NCBI RefSeq assembly: GCF_003002815.1
Contig: NZ_PVTF01000004.1
Coordinates: forward strand, 496,001-560,000
Source of the DNA: Umezawaea tangerina
Lineage (GTDB): Bacteria; Actinomycetota; Actinomycetes; Mycobacteriales; Pseudonocardiaceae
Length of the DNA stretch: 64,000 nt
Direction: 5' to 3'
Position numbers and translations under genes: made by a program
Shown here: positions 17,128-27,353 of the stretch, piece after piece
Position numbering within the stretch: position 1 is the first letter of the stretch
Layout of the letters: each line of letters opens with the position of its first letter
The notes under the pieces: generated by a model
What the model was told of the DNA's origin: nothing
What the model saw: the letters and a program-made list of their open reading frames with translations, nothing else
The model's database searches: none

Positions 17128-18111
17128 TCACCAGCGGTCGTGCACGTGCGGCCGCACCAGCTCGTCGTAGACGGCCGCGACCTCGGACAGCGCCTCTGGT
17201 GTGAGGGGCGCCAGGTCGGCCGCCGCGACGTTGCCGCCCACCTGTTCGGCGTTGCGCGCACCGGGGATCACGACGGTGACGCCCGGCTGGTCGACGATCC
17301 AGCGCAGCGCGAACTGGGCGAGCGTCGCGCCCGCGGGTACCAGCGGGCGCAGCCGTTCGACGGCCTCCAGGCCCACCTCGAACGGCACGCCGGAGAACGT
17401 CTCGCCCTGGTCGAACGCCTCGCCGTTGCGGTTGTACGTGCGGTGGTCGTCGTCGCCGAACGTCGTCGCGGCGGTGTACCGCCCGGACAGCAGGCCCGAG
17501 GCCAGCGGCACCCGCGCGATGATCGCGACACCCGCCTCGGCGGCCGCCGGGAGCACCCGCTCCAGCGGCTTGAGGCGGAAGGCGTTCAGGATGATCTGCA
17601 CGCTCACCACGTTCGGCCGCGCGATGGCCAGCAGCGCCTCCTCGACCGTCTCGACGCTCACGCCGTAGGCCGCGATCCGCTTGGCCTGCACCAGCTCGTC
17701 GAGGCTGTCGAACACCTCGTCGGTCGAGTACACGGGGGTCGGCGGGCAGTGCAGCTGGACCAGGTCGATCGTGTCCACGCCCAGGTTCGCGCGCGAGCGG
17801 TCGTTCCACGCGAGGAAGTTCTCGCGGGTGTAGTTCTCCGGCACCTGCTCGACTCGACGGCCCATCTTGGTCGCGACGAAGACGCCCGAGTCGTCCCGTT
17901 CCCGCAGGAACCGCCCGACCAGCTTCTCGCTGCGGCCGTCGCCGTACACGTCGGCGGTGTCGAAGAAGGTCACGCCCGCGTCGGCGGCAGCGTGGAGGAG
18001 GGCGATGCCGTCGCCCTCCTCCACCTGCCCCCAGTCGCCGCCGAGCTGCCAGCAACCCAAACCCACGACGCCCACGGGGCGTCCGATCCTGCTCGCGCTT
18101 CGCTTCTCCAC
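17128..18111 (-). CDS. Aldo/keto reductase
   Basis: A 327-residue NADPH-dependent reductase with the catalytic tetrad visible: Asp and Tyr in FFDTADVYGDG, Lys in ATKMGR and His in LVQLHCPP. The C-terminal NADPH-binding end shows VIPGARNAEQVGGN. It belongs to the broad YghZ/YajO-like branch. Substrate unknown. It is followed (in transcription) by the convergent PadR gene and preceded by the META-like membrane protein, 16 nt upstream. Confidence 0.93.
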   Translation of the reverse strand: MEKRSASRIGRPVGVVGLGCWQLGGDWGQVEEGDGIALLHAAADAGVTFFDTADVYGDGRSEKLVGRFLRERDDSGVFVATKMGRRVEQVPENYTRENFLAWNDRSRANLGVDTIDLVQLHCPPTPVYSTDEVFDSLDELVQAKRIAAYGVSVETVEEALLAIARPNVVSVQIILNAFRLKPLERVLPAAAEAGVAIIARVPLASGLLSGRYTAATTFGDDDHRTYNRNGEAFDQGETFSGVPFEVGLEAVERLRPLVPAGATLAQFALRWIVDQPGVTVVIPGARNAEQVGGNVAAADLAPLTPEALSEVAAVYDELVRPHVHDRW

Positions 18112-18127
18112 GAACGAAATCCTACGG

Positions 18128-18583
18128 TCAGCCGCCCGCTCTGGCGTATCGGCCGACCTCGACCCCGGCGCCGTCGAGGAACGTCAGCACGTCCCCGTCG
18201 ACGTCGACCCTCTTTGCCTTGAGGACCACGCCCAGGTTCGGCACGGCCCAGCACCCGATGTCCGTCTGCGGTCCCGGCGCGCCGTGGCCGAACGCCCCCT
18301 GCTCGCCGACCGTGTACGGGATCTCGACGACGTTGCAGCCGTCGCTGGTGGTCAGCGTCCCGTCCGGGCGGAACTCGACCAGCGGCTCCCTCGGGTTGGC
18401 CGCGGTCCGCGCCGGGTCGATGGTGTAGCCGGCGATGGACTCCGGGCGCCACCGGCCCTCGACACCGGGGACCGACGCCCCGTCCCGGTTCCACAGCACG
18501 ACCACCACCGCGGTCGCCAGCACGGCACCGCCGATCCCCAGCACCCACCACCGGTACCGCGGCGCCCGTTCTCCCTCTTCCAC
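18128..18583 (-). CDS. Membrane-anchored META/HslJ-like protein
   Basis: A 151-residue protein with one N-terminal membrane helix (about 12-31) and an outside domain. The domain pattern, EGRWRPESIAGYTID, LVEFRPDGTLTTSDGCN and TDIGCW with two cysteines, resembles META domains (HslJ-like), which are of unknown function. I prefer the GTG at 18583 because GAGGGG is five bases upstream; an earlier GTG at 18589 exists. It likely shares a transcript with the aldo/keto reductase gene. Confidence 0.65.
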   Translation of the reverse strand: MEEGERAPRYRWWVLGIGGAVLATAVVVVLWNRDGASVPGVEGRWRPESIAGYTIDPARTAANPREPLVEFRPDGTLTTSDGCNVVEIPYTVGEQGAFGHGAPGPQTDIGCWAVPNLGVVLKAKRVDVDGDVLTFLDGAGVEVGRYARAGG

Positions 18584-18642
18584 GTGCACCCCTCACCTCG
18601 TCCTGCCGGCTGGACGGAACGGGTCTGGACTTCGGTTGCCCG

Positions 18643-19389
18643 CTAAGGAAGGACGAGCCCCTTCGGCTTGTCGCGCACGTGCAGCCGGTAGCCGACGTCG
18701 AACGACAGCCCCGGCGTCTCGGCGATGGCCCGCTGCGCCACCTTGGCGGAGAACTCGATGCGCAGCACGGCCTCCAGGTCCTCGCGCCGCTCGAACTCCC
18801 ACCTCGCGGTGACCCGCACCAGCCGGAAACCGTTGTCCGCGAAGAACCCCAGCACCTCGGAAGGGTTGTAGCGGGGCTCGTCCGCGCACAGCCACGGCCC
18901 GTACGGGGACGACTCGCCGTCGAGGTCCACGATCGCCAGCGCGCCACCCGGCCGCAGCACGCGGTCCGCCTCGCGCAGCCCCGGTTCGCAGCCGGGGCCG
19001 AAGAAGTACGCCGTGCGCGCGTGCACGAGGTCCGCGCTCGCGTCCGGCAGCGGCAGCCGTTGCGCCGGACCGGCCACGACCGAGGCGTTGGCCAGGCCCT
19101 CGACCCTGGTCCTGGCCCGCACGACCAGCGGCGGGTGCGGCTCGACGCCGACCACCGACCGCGCGGTCGCCGCGAACACCGGCAGGTGGAACCCGTCGCC
19201 GCAGCCGACGTCGACGACGTCCAGCCCGGCCCAGCCGCACTCGGCACCCAGTGCGGTCCAGATGTCGCCGTTCACGTCCTGTGCGCGGTTCTCGACCTGG
19301 TACACCTCGGGCCAGTGCCAGATGTTCGGGCTCGGCAGGACATCGGCGGGACGAATAGCCGCCAAAGCCGCGCGCATGAATCCCTTCAC
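18643..19389 (-). CDS. Class I SAM-dependent methyltransferase
   Basis: About 248 residues. Motif I is VVDVGCGDGFHLP, with VVGVEPHP as the acidic-loop region and ADLVHARTAYFFGPGCEPGL as the post-motif. Conserved VLRPGGALAIVDLDG marks motif III. It belongs to the UbiE-like group; substrate not predictable. The start is uncertain: GTG 19389 or ATG 19377. It is divergent from the VOC gene at 19484. Confidence 0.85.
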   Translation of the reverse strand: MKGFMRAALAAIRPADVLPSPNIWHWPEVYQVENRAQDVNGDIWTALGAECGWAGLDVVDVGCGDGFHLPVFAATARSVVGVEPHPPLVVRARTRVEGLANASVVAGPAQRLPLPDASADLVHARTAYFFGPGCEPGLREADRVLRPGGALAIVDLDGESSPYGPWLCADEPRYNPSEVLGFFADNGFRLVRVTARWEFERREDLEAVLRIEFSAKVAQRAIAETPGLSFDVGYRLHVRDKPKGLVLP

Positions 19390-19483
19390 GATCCAAACTG
19401 TAGAGGTCGCACGCCGGATGACGGTGCTATTCCAGCCCACCCCGGCGTAGCGTGATCTGGACAATTGGTATGAGGAGGCGTCC

Positions 19484-20329
19484 TTGTCCATCACGCCGAA
19501 CTCGCCCGCGCTGGCCGCCCTGCACCCAGGCGCGCCGTGCTGGGCGGAACTGCCCGTCACCGACCTGACCGCCGCGACCGACTTCTACACCGGGCTGTTC
19601 GGCTGGGAGTACGTCGACGACCAGGGGTACACGGTCGCCGTGCTCGACGGCGTCCCCGTCGCGGGCCTGCCCAAGGGCCGCGCGCTGCCCGAGCAGTACA
19701 CCGCGTGGACCCTGTTCCTGCACACCAGGCACGCGCGCGCCACGGCGGAGAAGGTCTTCGCGCTCGGCGGCCAGGTGCTGCGCAACCCCACGCCGGAGGT
19801 CGACCACACGCAGAGCACCGTGGTGCTCGACCCGACCGGTGCCGTGATCGGCTTCCGGCACGTGCCGCCGGACTGGCGGTTCGGCACGACCGGGCACGGC
19901 GCGTTCGCGTGGGCCGAGCTGAACACCCGTGACGGGGCGGCGGCCGACGCGTTCTTCCGGGACCTGTGCCACTTCGACGTGATGCAGATCGGCGACGGGC
20001 ACAACGTGGACTACACGGTCTGGTCCGTGGAGGGGCAGAGCGTGCTGGGCAGGCAGCGGATGGGGCGCCGGTCGTTCCCGGCGAACGTGCCCGCGCACTG
20101 GATGGTCTACTTCACGGCCGCGCCCGAGATCGGGGCCGACTCGGTGGCGAGCCGGGTGCTCGAGCTCGGCGGGCGGATCACCGTGGAGCCCTACGACACG
20201 CCCTACGGCCGCGTCACCGAGGTCCAGGACCACGCCGGGGAGACGTTCTCGGTGATCGACTCGTCCCGCGCGGTGCCGCTCACCGACGAGGATCGCGGCG
20301 CCGAGGTGGACGACCCCTACGACGACTGA
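19484..20329 (+). CDS. Two-domain VOC-family protein (glyoxalase/bleomycin-resistance fold)
   Basis: A 281-residue protein with two tandem VOC modules (about 15-125 and 140-260). The first opens with CWAELPVTDLTAATDFYTGLFGWEY, the second with FAWAELNTRDGAAADAFFRDL. The family binds a metal and small hydrophobic ligands. The TTG start is supported by GAGGAGG five bases upstream. The stop lies 6 nt from the convergent cdsA stop. Confidence 0.9.
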   Translation: MSITPNSPALAALHPGAPCWAELPVTDLTAATDFYTGLFGWEYVDDQGYTVAVLDGVPVAGLPKGRALPEQYTAWTLFLHTRHARATAEKVFALGGQVLRNPTPEVDHTQSTVVLDPTGAVIGFRHVPPDWRFGTTGHGAFAWAELNTRDGAAADAFFRDLCHFDVMQIGDGHNVDYTVWSVEGQSVLGRQRMGRRSFPANVPAHWMVYFTAAPEIGADSVASRVLELGGRITVEPYDTPYGRVTEVQDHAGETFSVIDSSRAVPLTDEDRGAEVDDPYDD

Positions 20330-20335
20330 GGTCCG

Positions 20336-21208
20336 CTACGGCACGAACAGGTGCAGGAGCAGCCAGGCGACCACGGCCGACGGCAGCAGCGAGTCCATGC
20401 GGTCCATCAGGCCGCCGTGGCCGGGCAGCAGCGTGCCCATGTCCTTGATGCCCAGGTCGCGCTTGATCAGCGACTCCATCAGGTCGCCGACCGTGGAGCT
20501 GACCACGAGCGCCGCGCCGAACAGGACGCCCTGCCACCACTGGCCGTCCAGCAGCAGGCTCACCGTGAGCGCGCCGCCGACCATGCCCGCGAGCACCGAC
20601 CCGGCGAAGCCCTCCCAGGACTTCTTGGGGCTGATCGTGGGAGCCATCGGGTGCTTGCCGAAGAGCACGCCCGCGATGTAGCCGCCGGTGTCCGACAGCA
20701 CGACGCCCAGGATGAACGCGATCACCCGGTACGCGCCGTCCTCCGGCACGACCAGCATCACGGCGAACGAGGCGAACACCGCGACGTAGGCGACCGTGAA
20801 GATCGACGCGGTGACGTCGCGCAGGTACCCCTCCGCGCCGTCCTTGAGGCGCCACACCATGCACGCGAGCATGGTCAGCACGAACGCGCTGAGCACCCCC
20901 GCGCGCTCGTACGGCCAGGCGAGCCACAGCACCGCCTGCCCGCCGACGAGCACGGGCACCAGTGCGACCTGGATGCCCGCGCTCGTCCTGAGCGCACGGG
21001 CCAACTCGAAGATCGACACCGCCACCGCCGCCGCGACGACGGCGATGAACACCTGCCGCACGGTGAACAGGGAGACGAGGACCACGACGCCCAGACCGAC
21101 GCCGACCGCGATGGCCGACCTCAGGTCGCGTCCCGCCCGTGACGGCTTCTTCGCGCCGTCCGCACCACCGGACGGCGCCTGCGCGTCCTGCTCACCGCCG
21201 CCTGGCAC
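20336..21208 (-). CDS. cdsA: Phosphatidate cytidylyltransferase
   Basis: CdsA makes CDP-diacylglycerol from CTP and phosphatidate, the entry to phospholipid synthesis. It is an integral membrane enzyme with about eight helices; the CTP-transferase signature is VGDLMESLIKRDLGIKD and LLPGHGGLMDRMDS. The GTG at 21208 has AGGAG five bases upstream; an in-frame GTG at 21232 is the alternative start. It is the last gene of the rpsB-tsf-pyrH-frr-cdsA series, as in M. tuberculosis. Confidence 0.94.
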   Translation of the reverse strand: MPGGGEQDAQAPSGGADGAKKPSRAGRDLRSAIAVGVGLGVVVLVSLFTVRQVFIAVVAAAVAVSIFELARALRTSAGIQVALVPVLVGGQAVLWLAWPYERAGVLSAFVLTMLACMVWRLKDGAEGYLRDVTASIFTVAYVAVFASFAVMLVVPEDGAYRVIAFILGVVLSDTGGYIAGVLFGKHPMAPTISPKKSWEGFAGSVLAGMVGGALTVSLLLDGQWWQGVLFGAALVVSSTVGDLMESLIKRDLGIKDMGTLLPGHGGLMDRMDSLLPSAVVAWLLLHLFVP

Positions 21209-21239
21209 CTGTGCTCCTATCACGACTCCCACGTCACCA

Positions 21240-21797
21240 TCAGACTTCGAGCAGCTCGGCTTCCTTGTGCTTCACGAGCTCGTCGATCTGGTGCACGTAC
21301 TTCTGCGTCACCAGCTCGAGTTCCTTCTCGCCGCGAGTGCCCTCGTCCTCGCCGGACTCGCCGTCCTTCACCAGGCGCTCGATCTCCTCCTTCGCCTTGC
21401 GGCGGATGTTGCGCATGGTGATCTTGGCGTCCTCGCCCTTGGTCTTCGCGACCTTCACCATCTCCTTGCGGCGCTCCTCGGAGAGCTGCGGGATGACGAT
21501 GCGGATGATCGAGCCGTCGTTGCTCGGGTTCACGCCCAGGTCGGAGTCCCGGATCGCCTTCTCGATGGCGTTGAGCTGGCTCGCGTCGTACGGCTTGACG
21601 ACCGCCATGCGCGCCTCGGGGATCGCGATGCTCGCCAGCTGGTTCAGCGGGGTCGGCGAACCGTAGTAGTCGACGACGATGCGCGAGAACATGGCGGGCG
21701 AAGCGCGGCCCGTGCGGACGGCCGCGAGGTCGTCCTTCGCCACGGCCACCGCTTTTTCCATCTTCTCCTCGGCGTCGAGGAGGGTCTCGTCGATCAC
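21240..21797 (-). CDS. frr: Ribosome recycling factor
   Basis: A 185-residue factor that, with EF-G, splits post-termination ribosomes. The sequence is typical throughout ([71 protein letters not shown]). The GTG start follows AAGGAG. It is 49 nt after pyrH. Confidence 0.97.
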   Translation of the reverse strand: MIDETLLDAEEKMEKAVAVAKDDLAAVRTGRASPAMFSRIVVDYYGSPTPLNQLASIAIPEARMAVVKPYDASQLNAIEKAIRDSDLGVNPSNDGSIIRIVIPQLSEERRKEMVKVAKTKGEDAKITMRNIRRKAKEEIERLVKDGESGEDEGTRGEKELELVTQKYVHQIDELVKHKEAELLEV

Positions 21798-21846
21798 GGC
21801 TACTCCTTAGTGCGAGCCGGGGCAGGCGGACCTGGTCCCAGCGGGT

Positions 21847-22590
21847 CTAGAAGGACGGGCGACCACCGGGGGTGCTCACCAATGTTCCGATCTTCTCACC
21901 ACGCACCGCACGCGCGATGTTCCCCTCGGTGAGGAGGTTGAACACCATGATGGGCATGTTGTTGTCCATGCACAGGCTGAACGCGGTCGAGTCCGCCACG
22001 TTGAGCCCGCGTTCCAGCACTTCGCGGTGCGTGATGTTGTCGAACATCAGCGCGTCCGGGTCGATCTTGGGGTCGGCGGTGTAGATGCCGTCCACGGCCT
22101 TCGCCATGAGCACGATCTCGCAGCCGATCTCCAGCGCGCGCTGGGCGGCCGTCGTGTCGGTGGAGAAGTAGGGCATGCCCGCGCCGCCGCCGAAGATCAC
22201 GACGCGGCCCTTCTCCAGGTGCCGCATCGCGCGGCGCGGGATGTAGGACTCGGCGACCTGGCCCATCGTGATGGACGTCTGCACCCTGGTGTCGATGCCG
22301 TGCTCGCGCTCCAGGAAGTCCTGCAGGGCCAGGCAGTTCATCACGGTGCCGAGCATGCCCATGTAGTCGGCGCGGCTGCGGTCCATGCCGCGCTGCTGGA
22401 GCTCGGCGCCGCGGAAGAAGTTGCCGCCTCCGATGACCACGGCGACCTGGGCGCCGGTGCGGACCACCGCGGCGATCTGGCGGGCGACGACCACGACGAC
22501 GTCGGGGTCGACACCGACCTCACCGCCGCCGAACATCTCCCCGCCCAGCTTGAGCATCACGCGCTTGTAACCATCGACGTCTTCGCTCAC
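21847..22590 (-). CDS. pyrH: UMP kinase
   Basis: A 247-residue amino-acid-kinase-fold enzyme that phosphorylates UMP to UDP. Seen are [47 protein letters not shown] and [13 protein letters not shown]. The GTG at 22590 with GAGGAGG upstream fits the family start. A terminator-like hairpin lies between tsf and pyrH, so pyrH-frr-cdsA may also have their own promoter. Confidence 0.96.
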   Translation of the reverse strand: MSEDVDGYKRVMLKLGGEMFGGGEVGVDPDVVVVVARQIAAVVRTGAQVAVVIGGGNFFRGAELQQRGMDRSRADYMGMLGTVMNCLALQDFLEREHGIDTRVQTSITMGQVAESYIPRRAMRHLEKGRVVIFGGGAGMPYFSTDTTAAQRALEIGCEIVLMAKAVDGIYTADPKIDPDALMFDNITHREVLERGLNVADSTAFSLCMDNNMPIMVFNLLTEGNIARAVRGEKIGTLVSTPGGRPSF

Positions 22591-22629
22591 AGGTCCTCCT
22601 CGCGGCGCTGGGGGTCTGGACACGGCGAA

Positions 22630-22659
22630 GGCGGGGTTGCAAGTCGCAGCAACCCCGCC
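22630..22659 (-). terminator. Terminator after tsf
   Basis: Perfect 11-bp stem (GGCGGGGTTGC and its complement) with an 8-nt loop, beginning 11 nt beyond the tsf stop. Confidence 0.75.
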
Positions 22660-22669
22660 CTCACGCGAA

Positions 22670-23485
22670 TCAGGCCTGGCCGACCTCGAACCGGGCGAAG
22701 CGGGTAACCGCGACGCCGGCCTCGTCGAGCACTGCCTTGACGGTCTTCTTGGACTCCACCACGGAGGACTGCTCCAGGAGCACGACGTCCTTGAAGAAGC
22801 CGTTCACCCGGCCTTCGGCGATCTTGGCGATCGCGCCCTCGGGCTTGCCCTCTTCGCGGGCGGTCTCCTCGGCGATGCGGCGCTCGTTGGCGACCAGCTC
22901 GTCGGAGACGTCCTCGCGCGTGAGGTACTTCGCCCGCATGGCCGCGATCTGCTTCGCGGTGTCCGCGGCGACGCTCGCGTTGTCACCGGTGTACTCGACG
23001 ACCACGCCGATGGCGGGCGGCAGGTCGGCCGAGCGGCGGTGCAGGTAGGTGGCGACGGTGCCGTCGAACACCGCGACGTTGCCGACCTCGAGCTTCTCGG
23101 ACAGCTTCGCCGAGTACTCCTCGACCACTCCTGCGACGGTCTTGCCGTCGATCTCGCTGGTCAGCAGGGACGCGACGTCGTTGGCGCGGGACGCCTTGGC
23201 GGCCGCGAGCACCGTGGCGGCGAACTCCTGGAAGCCCTCCGTCTTGGCCACGAAGTCGGTCTCGCACAGCACCTGGACGATCACGCCGTCCTCGGCGGTG
23301 ACGAGACCGTTGGTGGCGGTGCGGCCAGCGCGCTTGCCGACGTCCTTCGCACCCTTGATGCGCAGGATCTCGACGGCCTTGTCGAAGTCGCCGTCGGTCT
23401 CCTCGAGCGCGTTCTTGCAAGCCATCATGCCCGCGGCCGTGAGCTCGCGGAGGCGCTTCACATCAGCGGCGGTGTAGTTCGCCAT
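22670..23485 (-). CDS. tsf: Elongation factor Ts
   Basis: A 271-residue nucleotide exchange factor for EF-Tu. The N-terminal UBA-like module ([22 protein letters not shown]), the TDFVAKT motif that contacts EF-Tu and the central core ([10 protein letters not shown]) are all present. It follows rpsB in the usual operon, with a GC-rich hairpin between them. Confidence 0.97.
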   Translation of the reverse strand: MANYTAADVKRLRELTAAGMMACKNALEETDGDFDKAVEILRIKGAKDVGKRAGRTATNGLVTAEDGVIVQVLCETDFVAKTEGFQEFAATVLAAAKASRANDVASLLTSEIDGKTVAGVVEEYSAKLSEKLEVGNVAVFDGTVATYLHRRSADLPPAIGVVVEYTGDNASVAADTAKQIAAMRAKYLTREDVSDELVANERRIAEETAREEGKPEGAIAKIAEGRVNGFFKDVVLLEQSSVVESKKTVKAVLDEAGVAVTRFARFEVGQA

Positions 23486-23527
23486 CGTGACGATTTCCGT
23501 TCCTTCTGCGGGGGTGATGCCGAGAAC

Positions 23528-23560
23528 ACGCCGCGCCCGCGCCGGAGCGGGGCGCGGCGT
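23528..23560 (-). promoter_or_regulatory. Hairpin between rpsB and tsf
   Basis: 11-bp arms (ACGCCGCGCCC and complement) around an 11-nt loop, in the 84-nt rpsB-tsf gap. It may act as a processing site or attenuator that sets the S2 to EF-Ts ratio. Confidence 0.5.
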
Positions 23561-23569
23561 GCCGGTGGA

Positions 23570-24433
<864 letters not shown>

Positions 24434-24660
24434 AGCCGGGTTCGCACCTTTTCCATCAGGCGCACCGGACCAGCCGGTGCGCGTTGTCCGGTTGTCGCGA
24501 CGAGCCGGGATGGCACGCCGCCCTAGTGCCCTGCCGCCGCCCAGACCCAGAGATGTGTGCACTTTGGGACCGCCGGACGCCGTGACTCGACCACACTCGA
24601 AAGGGATCGGATCAGCAGTGGCACGCGAAGTCGTCCCGCACGCAGACGGGGCGTGGAACA

Positions 24661-24690
24661 AGTGTACGCCGAAACCCCACGATCTCCGAA
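24661..24690 (-). promoter_or_regulatory. Probable rpsB promoter
   Basis: On the minus strand TTCGGA (24690-24685), 18 nt, TACACT (24666-24661). The -10 is a good actinobacterial TANNNT box. The implied start leaves a long leader before rpsB. Confidence 0.5.
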
Positions 24691-24703
24691 CCGGGCCTCC
24701 GGG

Positions 24704-24731
24704 TTATCCACAGGCCCCGCGGCTGTCCACA
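24704..24731 (+). promoter_or_regulatory. Pair of DnaA-box-like sites upstream of the rpsB promoter
   Basis: TTATCCACA (24704-24712), the exact E. coli DnaA-box consensus, and CTGTCCACA (24723-24731), one mismatch from the actinobacterial form TTGTCCACA, with 10 nt between. The pair lies just upstream of the proposed -35. A second pair with the same 10-nt spacing occurs at 31793-31820. Confidence 0.5.
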
Positions 24732-24779
24732 GTTCACCCCCACCCCCTGGCGTCCGCCCAGCTCAGCCCCGACCGTTGA

Positions 24780-25482
24780 CCCATGCGCACCCCACCACTC
24801 CCCCGGCCTGCTCAGGTGCTCCGGGAGGGGGTGCGTTGGAGGGGTTCGCGGTGGGGTCGGAGGTGGGGTGAGCGGTGGGGTTTGTCGGGTTTGCCTGGGT
24901 GGGTGTCGGTCGGCGGGGTGGTGCTGCCGCTCCGGGGGATGTCGCTTCGCCGGACTGGCGGGCGGCCAGCCGGGTGGCGCGCGTGGGTGGTGGGGCTTGG
25001 CCGGGTGGTGGTCCGGTCTGGGGCGCTACTTGGCTGGGCGAGCGCGCAGCTGGGTCGGAGGCACACACAGGCGGTGTCCCCACAGCAGGCAACGCCACTC
25101 CGCTCGGCTGGGTCACCTCGACGAACCGGTGAGCAGCCGAGCAAGTGGTGTGAGCAAGTGGCGGGCCTTGGCCGGTTGCGGTGATTCGTTGGGCGACACC
25201 ACCGCGCCGGACGAGTGCGTCACCGGGCCCGTGGTGCGAGCAGGTGTCACCAGGGTGCATGGCACCGGATTCACTCGGCGAGACCACCCCGCCGGGTGGG
25301 CGTGCGATTGCGCAGGTGGCGGGCAAGCGGTGTCACCAGGGCGCATGGCTTCTCTTCGCGCGGCGAGATCAACCCGTCGGGCGGGTGCGCGGCTGGGTGG
25401 GTGGTGCGGGCGCGTGGTGGCACTTCATCGGTGTCTTCGCGTGGCTCGGCGAGGTCATGCAGGTGTGCGTTGTGGAGGGGCG
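24780..25482. repeat. Gene-poor G-rich stretch with degenerate 75-96-bp repeats
   Basis: No recognisable protein in any frame. Four units begin with GGTGTC/G at about 25072, 25147, 25243 and 25329. The last two are clearly related (GGTGTCACCAGGGYGCATGG, then CGGCGAGAYCAMCCCGYCGGG). The first part (24797-25020) is a G/T-rich, strongly skewed sequence on the plus strand. Confidence 0.5.
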
Positions 25483-26451
25483 GTGTTGAGGCGGATGGCG
25501 GGTCTGGGTGGGTGGCGGGTGTGGGTGGTGGCGCTGGTGGGTGTGTTGGTGGGTGTGGTTGGCGTGGGGGCGGCGGATGGGGTGGATGGGGTGGATGGGG
25601 TGGGTGGGCGGTTTGGGTGGCCGTTTGGGGTGCCGCATCCGGTTGTGAGGGGTTTCAGTGCGCCGGCGAGTCCGTACGGGCCGGGGCATCGGGGGGTGGA
25701 TTTGGGTGGGGTGGTGGGTGAGGCGGTGTTCGCGGCGGGGGATGGGACTGTGGTGTTCGCGGGCGCGGTGGGTGGGCGGTCGGTGGTGTCGGTGGGTCAT
25801 GGGGGTGGGTTGCGGACCACGTACGAGCCGGTCGAGCCGGTAGTGAGGGCGGGTTCGGCGGTGCGGCGGGGTGAGCGGATCGGCACGTTGGTGGCGGGTC
25901 ATGAGGGCTGTCCTCGGCCGGCGTGCCTGCACTGGGGTGCGCGGAGGGGTGTCGACTACGTCAACCCGCTGCGGTTGGTCACGGGCGGGCGGGTGCGTTT
26001 GCTGCCGGTGACGCCGACGGACAACGCGGAGTACGGCGGGGCGCGAAGTCGTCGGGCCGAGTTCGTTGTCGGCCGTTCGGGAAATGCGCGGGAATTGTCC
26101 GTGGCGATCGTTCACAGTGGATTGGGAGTTCGGGAATTCCTGCCCGGAGATAATCGCCTCGAATGCGCTGGGACCCCGCCCGCGATTCGCGATCCACCGG
26201 ACGGTGGTACGGGTCAGGACAACCCGTCAACCGGTCGGCGGTCGGACCGTGGAGGGCGGTGCTGGGCGCAGGTGTCGCCGCGGCCGGAATTCGGGGTTCC
26301 GGCCGCGGGGGTCCTGGCAGGTGGTCAGTCGGTCTGCTCGTTGAGCTTGGTGCGGAGGCGGAGCACGGCTCGGGTGTGGAGCTGGCAGACGCGGGACTCG
26401 GTGACGCCGAGGACCTTGCCGATCTCGGCGAGGGTGAGGTTCTCGAAGTAG
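25483..26451 (+). CDS. Secreted M23-family peptidase (LytM-like), with a doubtful C-terminal tail
   Basis: A membrane-targeted or secreted zinc endopeptidase domain. A hydrophobic signal segment (VWVVALVGVLVGVVGVG) is followed by the M23 core: GHRGVDLGG (first His and Asp), GDGTVVFAG, VSVGHGGGLRTTYEPV and CLHWGARRG (HxW site). Family proteins usually end near VRLLP, reached here at about 26008. The frame instead continues for about 145 codons of changed composition and overlaps the 3' end of whiG by 127 nt. A TGA lies one base out of frame at VRLLP, so a small frameshift or base-call error is possible. The start (GTG 25483 or TTG 25486) follows GGAGGGG. M. tuberculosis has an M23-like gene (Rv2891) after rpsB. 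Confidence 0.75.
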   Translation: MLRRMAGLGGWRVWVVALVGVLVGVVGVGAADGVDGVDGVGGRFGWPFGVPHPVVRGFSAPASPYGPGHRGVDLGGVVGEAVFAAGDGTVVFAGAVGGRSVVSVGHGGGLRTTYEPVEPVVRAGSAVRRGERIGTLVAGHEGCPRPACLHWGARRGVDYVNPLRLVTGGRVRLLPVTPTDNAEYGGARSRRAEFVVGRSGNARELSVAIVHSGLGVREFLPGDNRLECAGTPPAIRDPPDGGTGQDNPSTGRRSDRGGRCWAQVSPRPEFGVPAAGVLAGGQSVCSLSLVRRRSTARVWSWQTRDSVTPRTLPISARVRFSK

Positions 26452-27353
26452 TAGAGGGTGACGACGACCCGGTCGCGTTCGGCGAGCTGGGCGATGGCGT
26501 CGGCGAGCTGGCGGCGGCTGTCGAGGTCGACGAGGGCGGCGACCGGGTCCTCCGCGTGGTTGTCCGGCAGCGACTCGGCGAGCGAGGCGCCCGCGCCGGT
26601 TCCCCCGCGGCCCGCGGCGATGAGCTCGTCCAGCGCCACGACGCTGGTGAGCTGCAGCTGGGCGTAGAGCTCGCGCAGCTCGGCGAGACCGATCTTGAGC
26701 TCGGCGGCGAGCTCGCGGTCGGTCGGTGTGCGCTGGAGCTTCGCGCCGAGGCGTTCGAGGGCGCGTTCGACGTCCCGCGCGCGGGAGCGGACCGAGCGCG
26801 GCACCCAGTCCTGGGAGCGGAGGTCGTCCAGGATCGCGCCGCGGATGCGCTGCATGGCGTAGGTCTCGAACTTGAGCCCGCGCTCGAACTCGAACTTCTC
26901 GATGGCGTCGACCAGCCCGAAGATGCCGGACTGGATCAGGTCGCCGACGTCGACGTGCGCGGGCAGACCGGTGCCGACGCGGCCCGCGACGTACTTGACC
27001 AGCGGCGCGTAGTGCAGCACCAGCCGGTCGCGCACGACCTGCTCGTGCGACTTCCCGTACTTCTGCCACAGGGCGATGATCCCGGCCTCGACGTCGTCCG
27101 CGGTGCGGGAGTCGGACGCCGGGTGCGCCGGGCGCGTGGAACCGTTGCGCACGGCCGTCGCGAGCATGACGGCATGGCCGTTCGGGGCGGCACTCCCGTT
27201 ATGGAGGGGCTCACCGTCGACGCGGTGACCGTTCGTCCCTGCCGGGGAGTGCGCCTCCGACGAGGTTCCGACGTGCGCCGCGGAAGGGGAGTTCACGGTT
27301 GCGGTCCGCGAACCTCCCCCGGCGACGTCAGGAACGGGGGTGGGTTCGGTCAT
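26325..27353 (-). CDS. whiG: WhiG/FliA-family RNA polymerase sigma factor
   Basis: A 342-residue sigma-28-type factor; in Streptomyces WhiG commits aerial hyphae to sporulation. Region 2 is seen in LVKYVAGRVGTGLP, DLIQSGIFGLVDAIEKFE and RGLKFETYAMQRIRGAILDDLR; region 3 in RDVERALERLGAKLQRTPTDRELA; region 4 in QLAERDRVVVTLYYFENLTLAEIGKVLGV with CQLHTRAVLRLR. An extra N-terminus of about 80 residues, rich in Ser/Thr/Asn/Gly, makes it about 60 residues longer than Streptomyces WhiG. Its start overlaps the end of the decayed xerC. An orphan regulator: no anti-sigma gene is next to it. Confidence 0.93.
   Translation of the reverse strand: MTEPTPVPDVAGGGSRTATVNSPSAAHVGTSSEAHSPAGTNGHRVDGEPLHNGSAAPNGHAVMLATAVRNGSTRPAHPASDSRTADDVEAGIIALWQKYGKSHEQVVRDRLVLHYAPLVKYVAGRVGTGLPAHVDVGDLIQSGIFGLVDAIEKFEFERGLKFETYAMQRIRGAILDDLRSQDWVPRSVRSRARDVERALERLGAKLQRTPTDRELAAELKIGLAELRELYAQLQLTSVVALDELIAAGRGGTGAGASLAESLPDNHAEDPVAALVDLDSRRQLADAIAQLAERDRVVVTLYYFENLTLAEIGKVLGVTESRVCQLHTRAVLRLRTKLNEQTD

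Noticed and set aside
24434-24660. Riboswitch or ribosomal-protein leader structure before rpsB
   Set aside because: The leader is long enough, but I could not recognise the conserved S2-leader fold with confidence.
24868-25482. In-frame upstream extension of the M23 protein and overlapping antisense frames
   Set aside because: Composition is low-complexity, there is no conserved motif, and the hydrophobic signal segment begins only after 25483.
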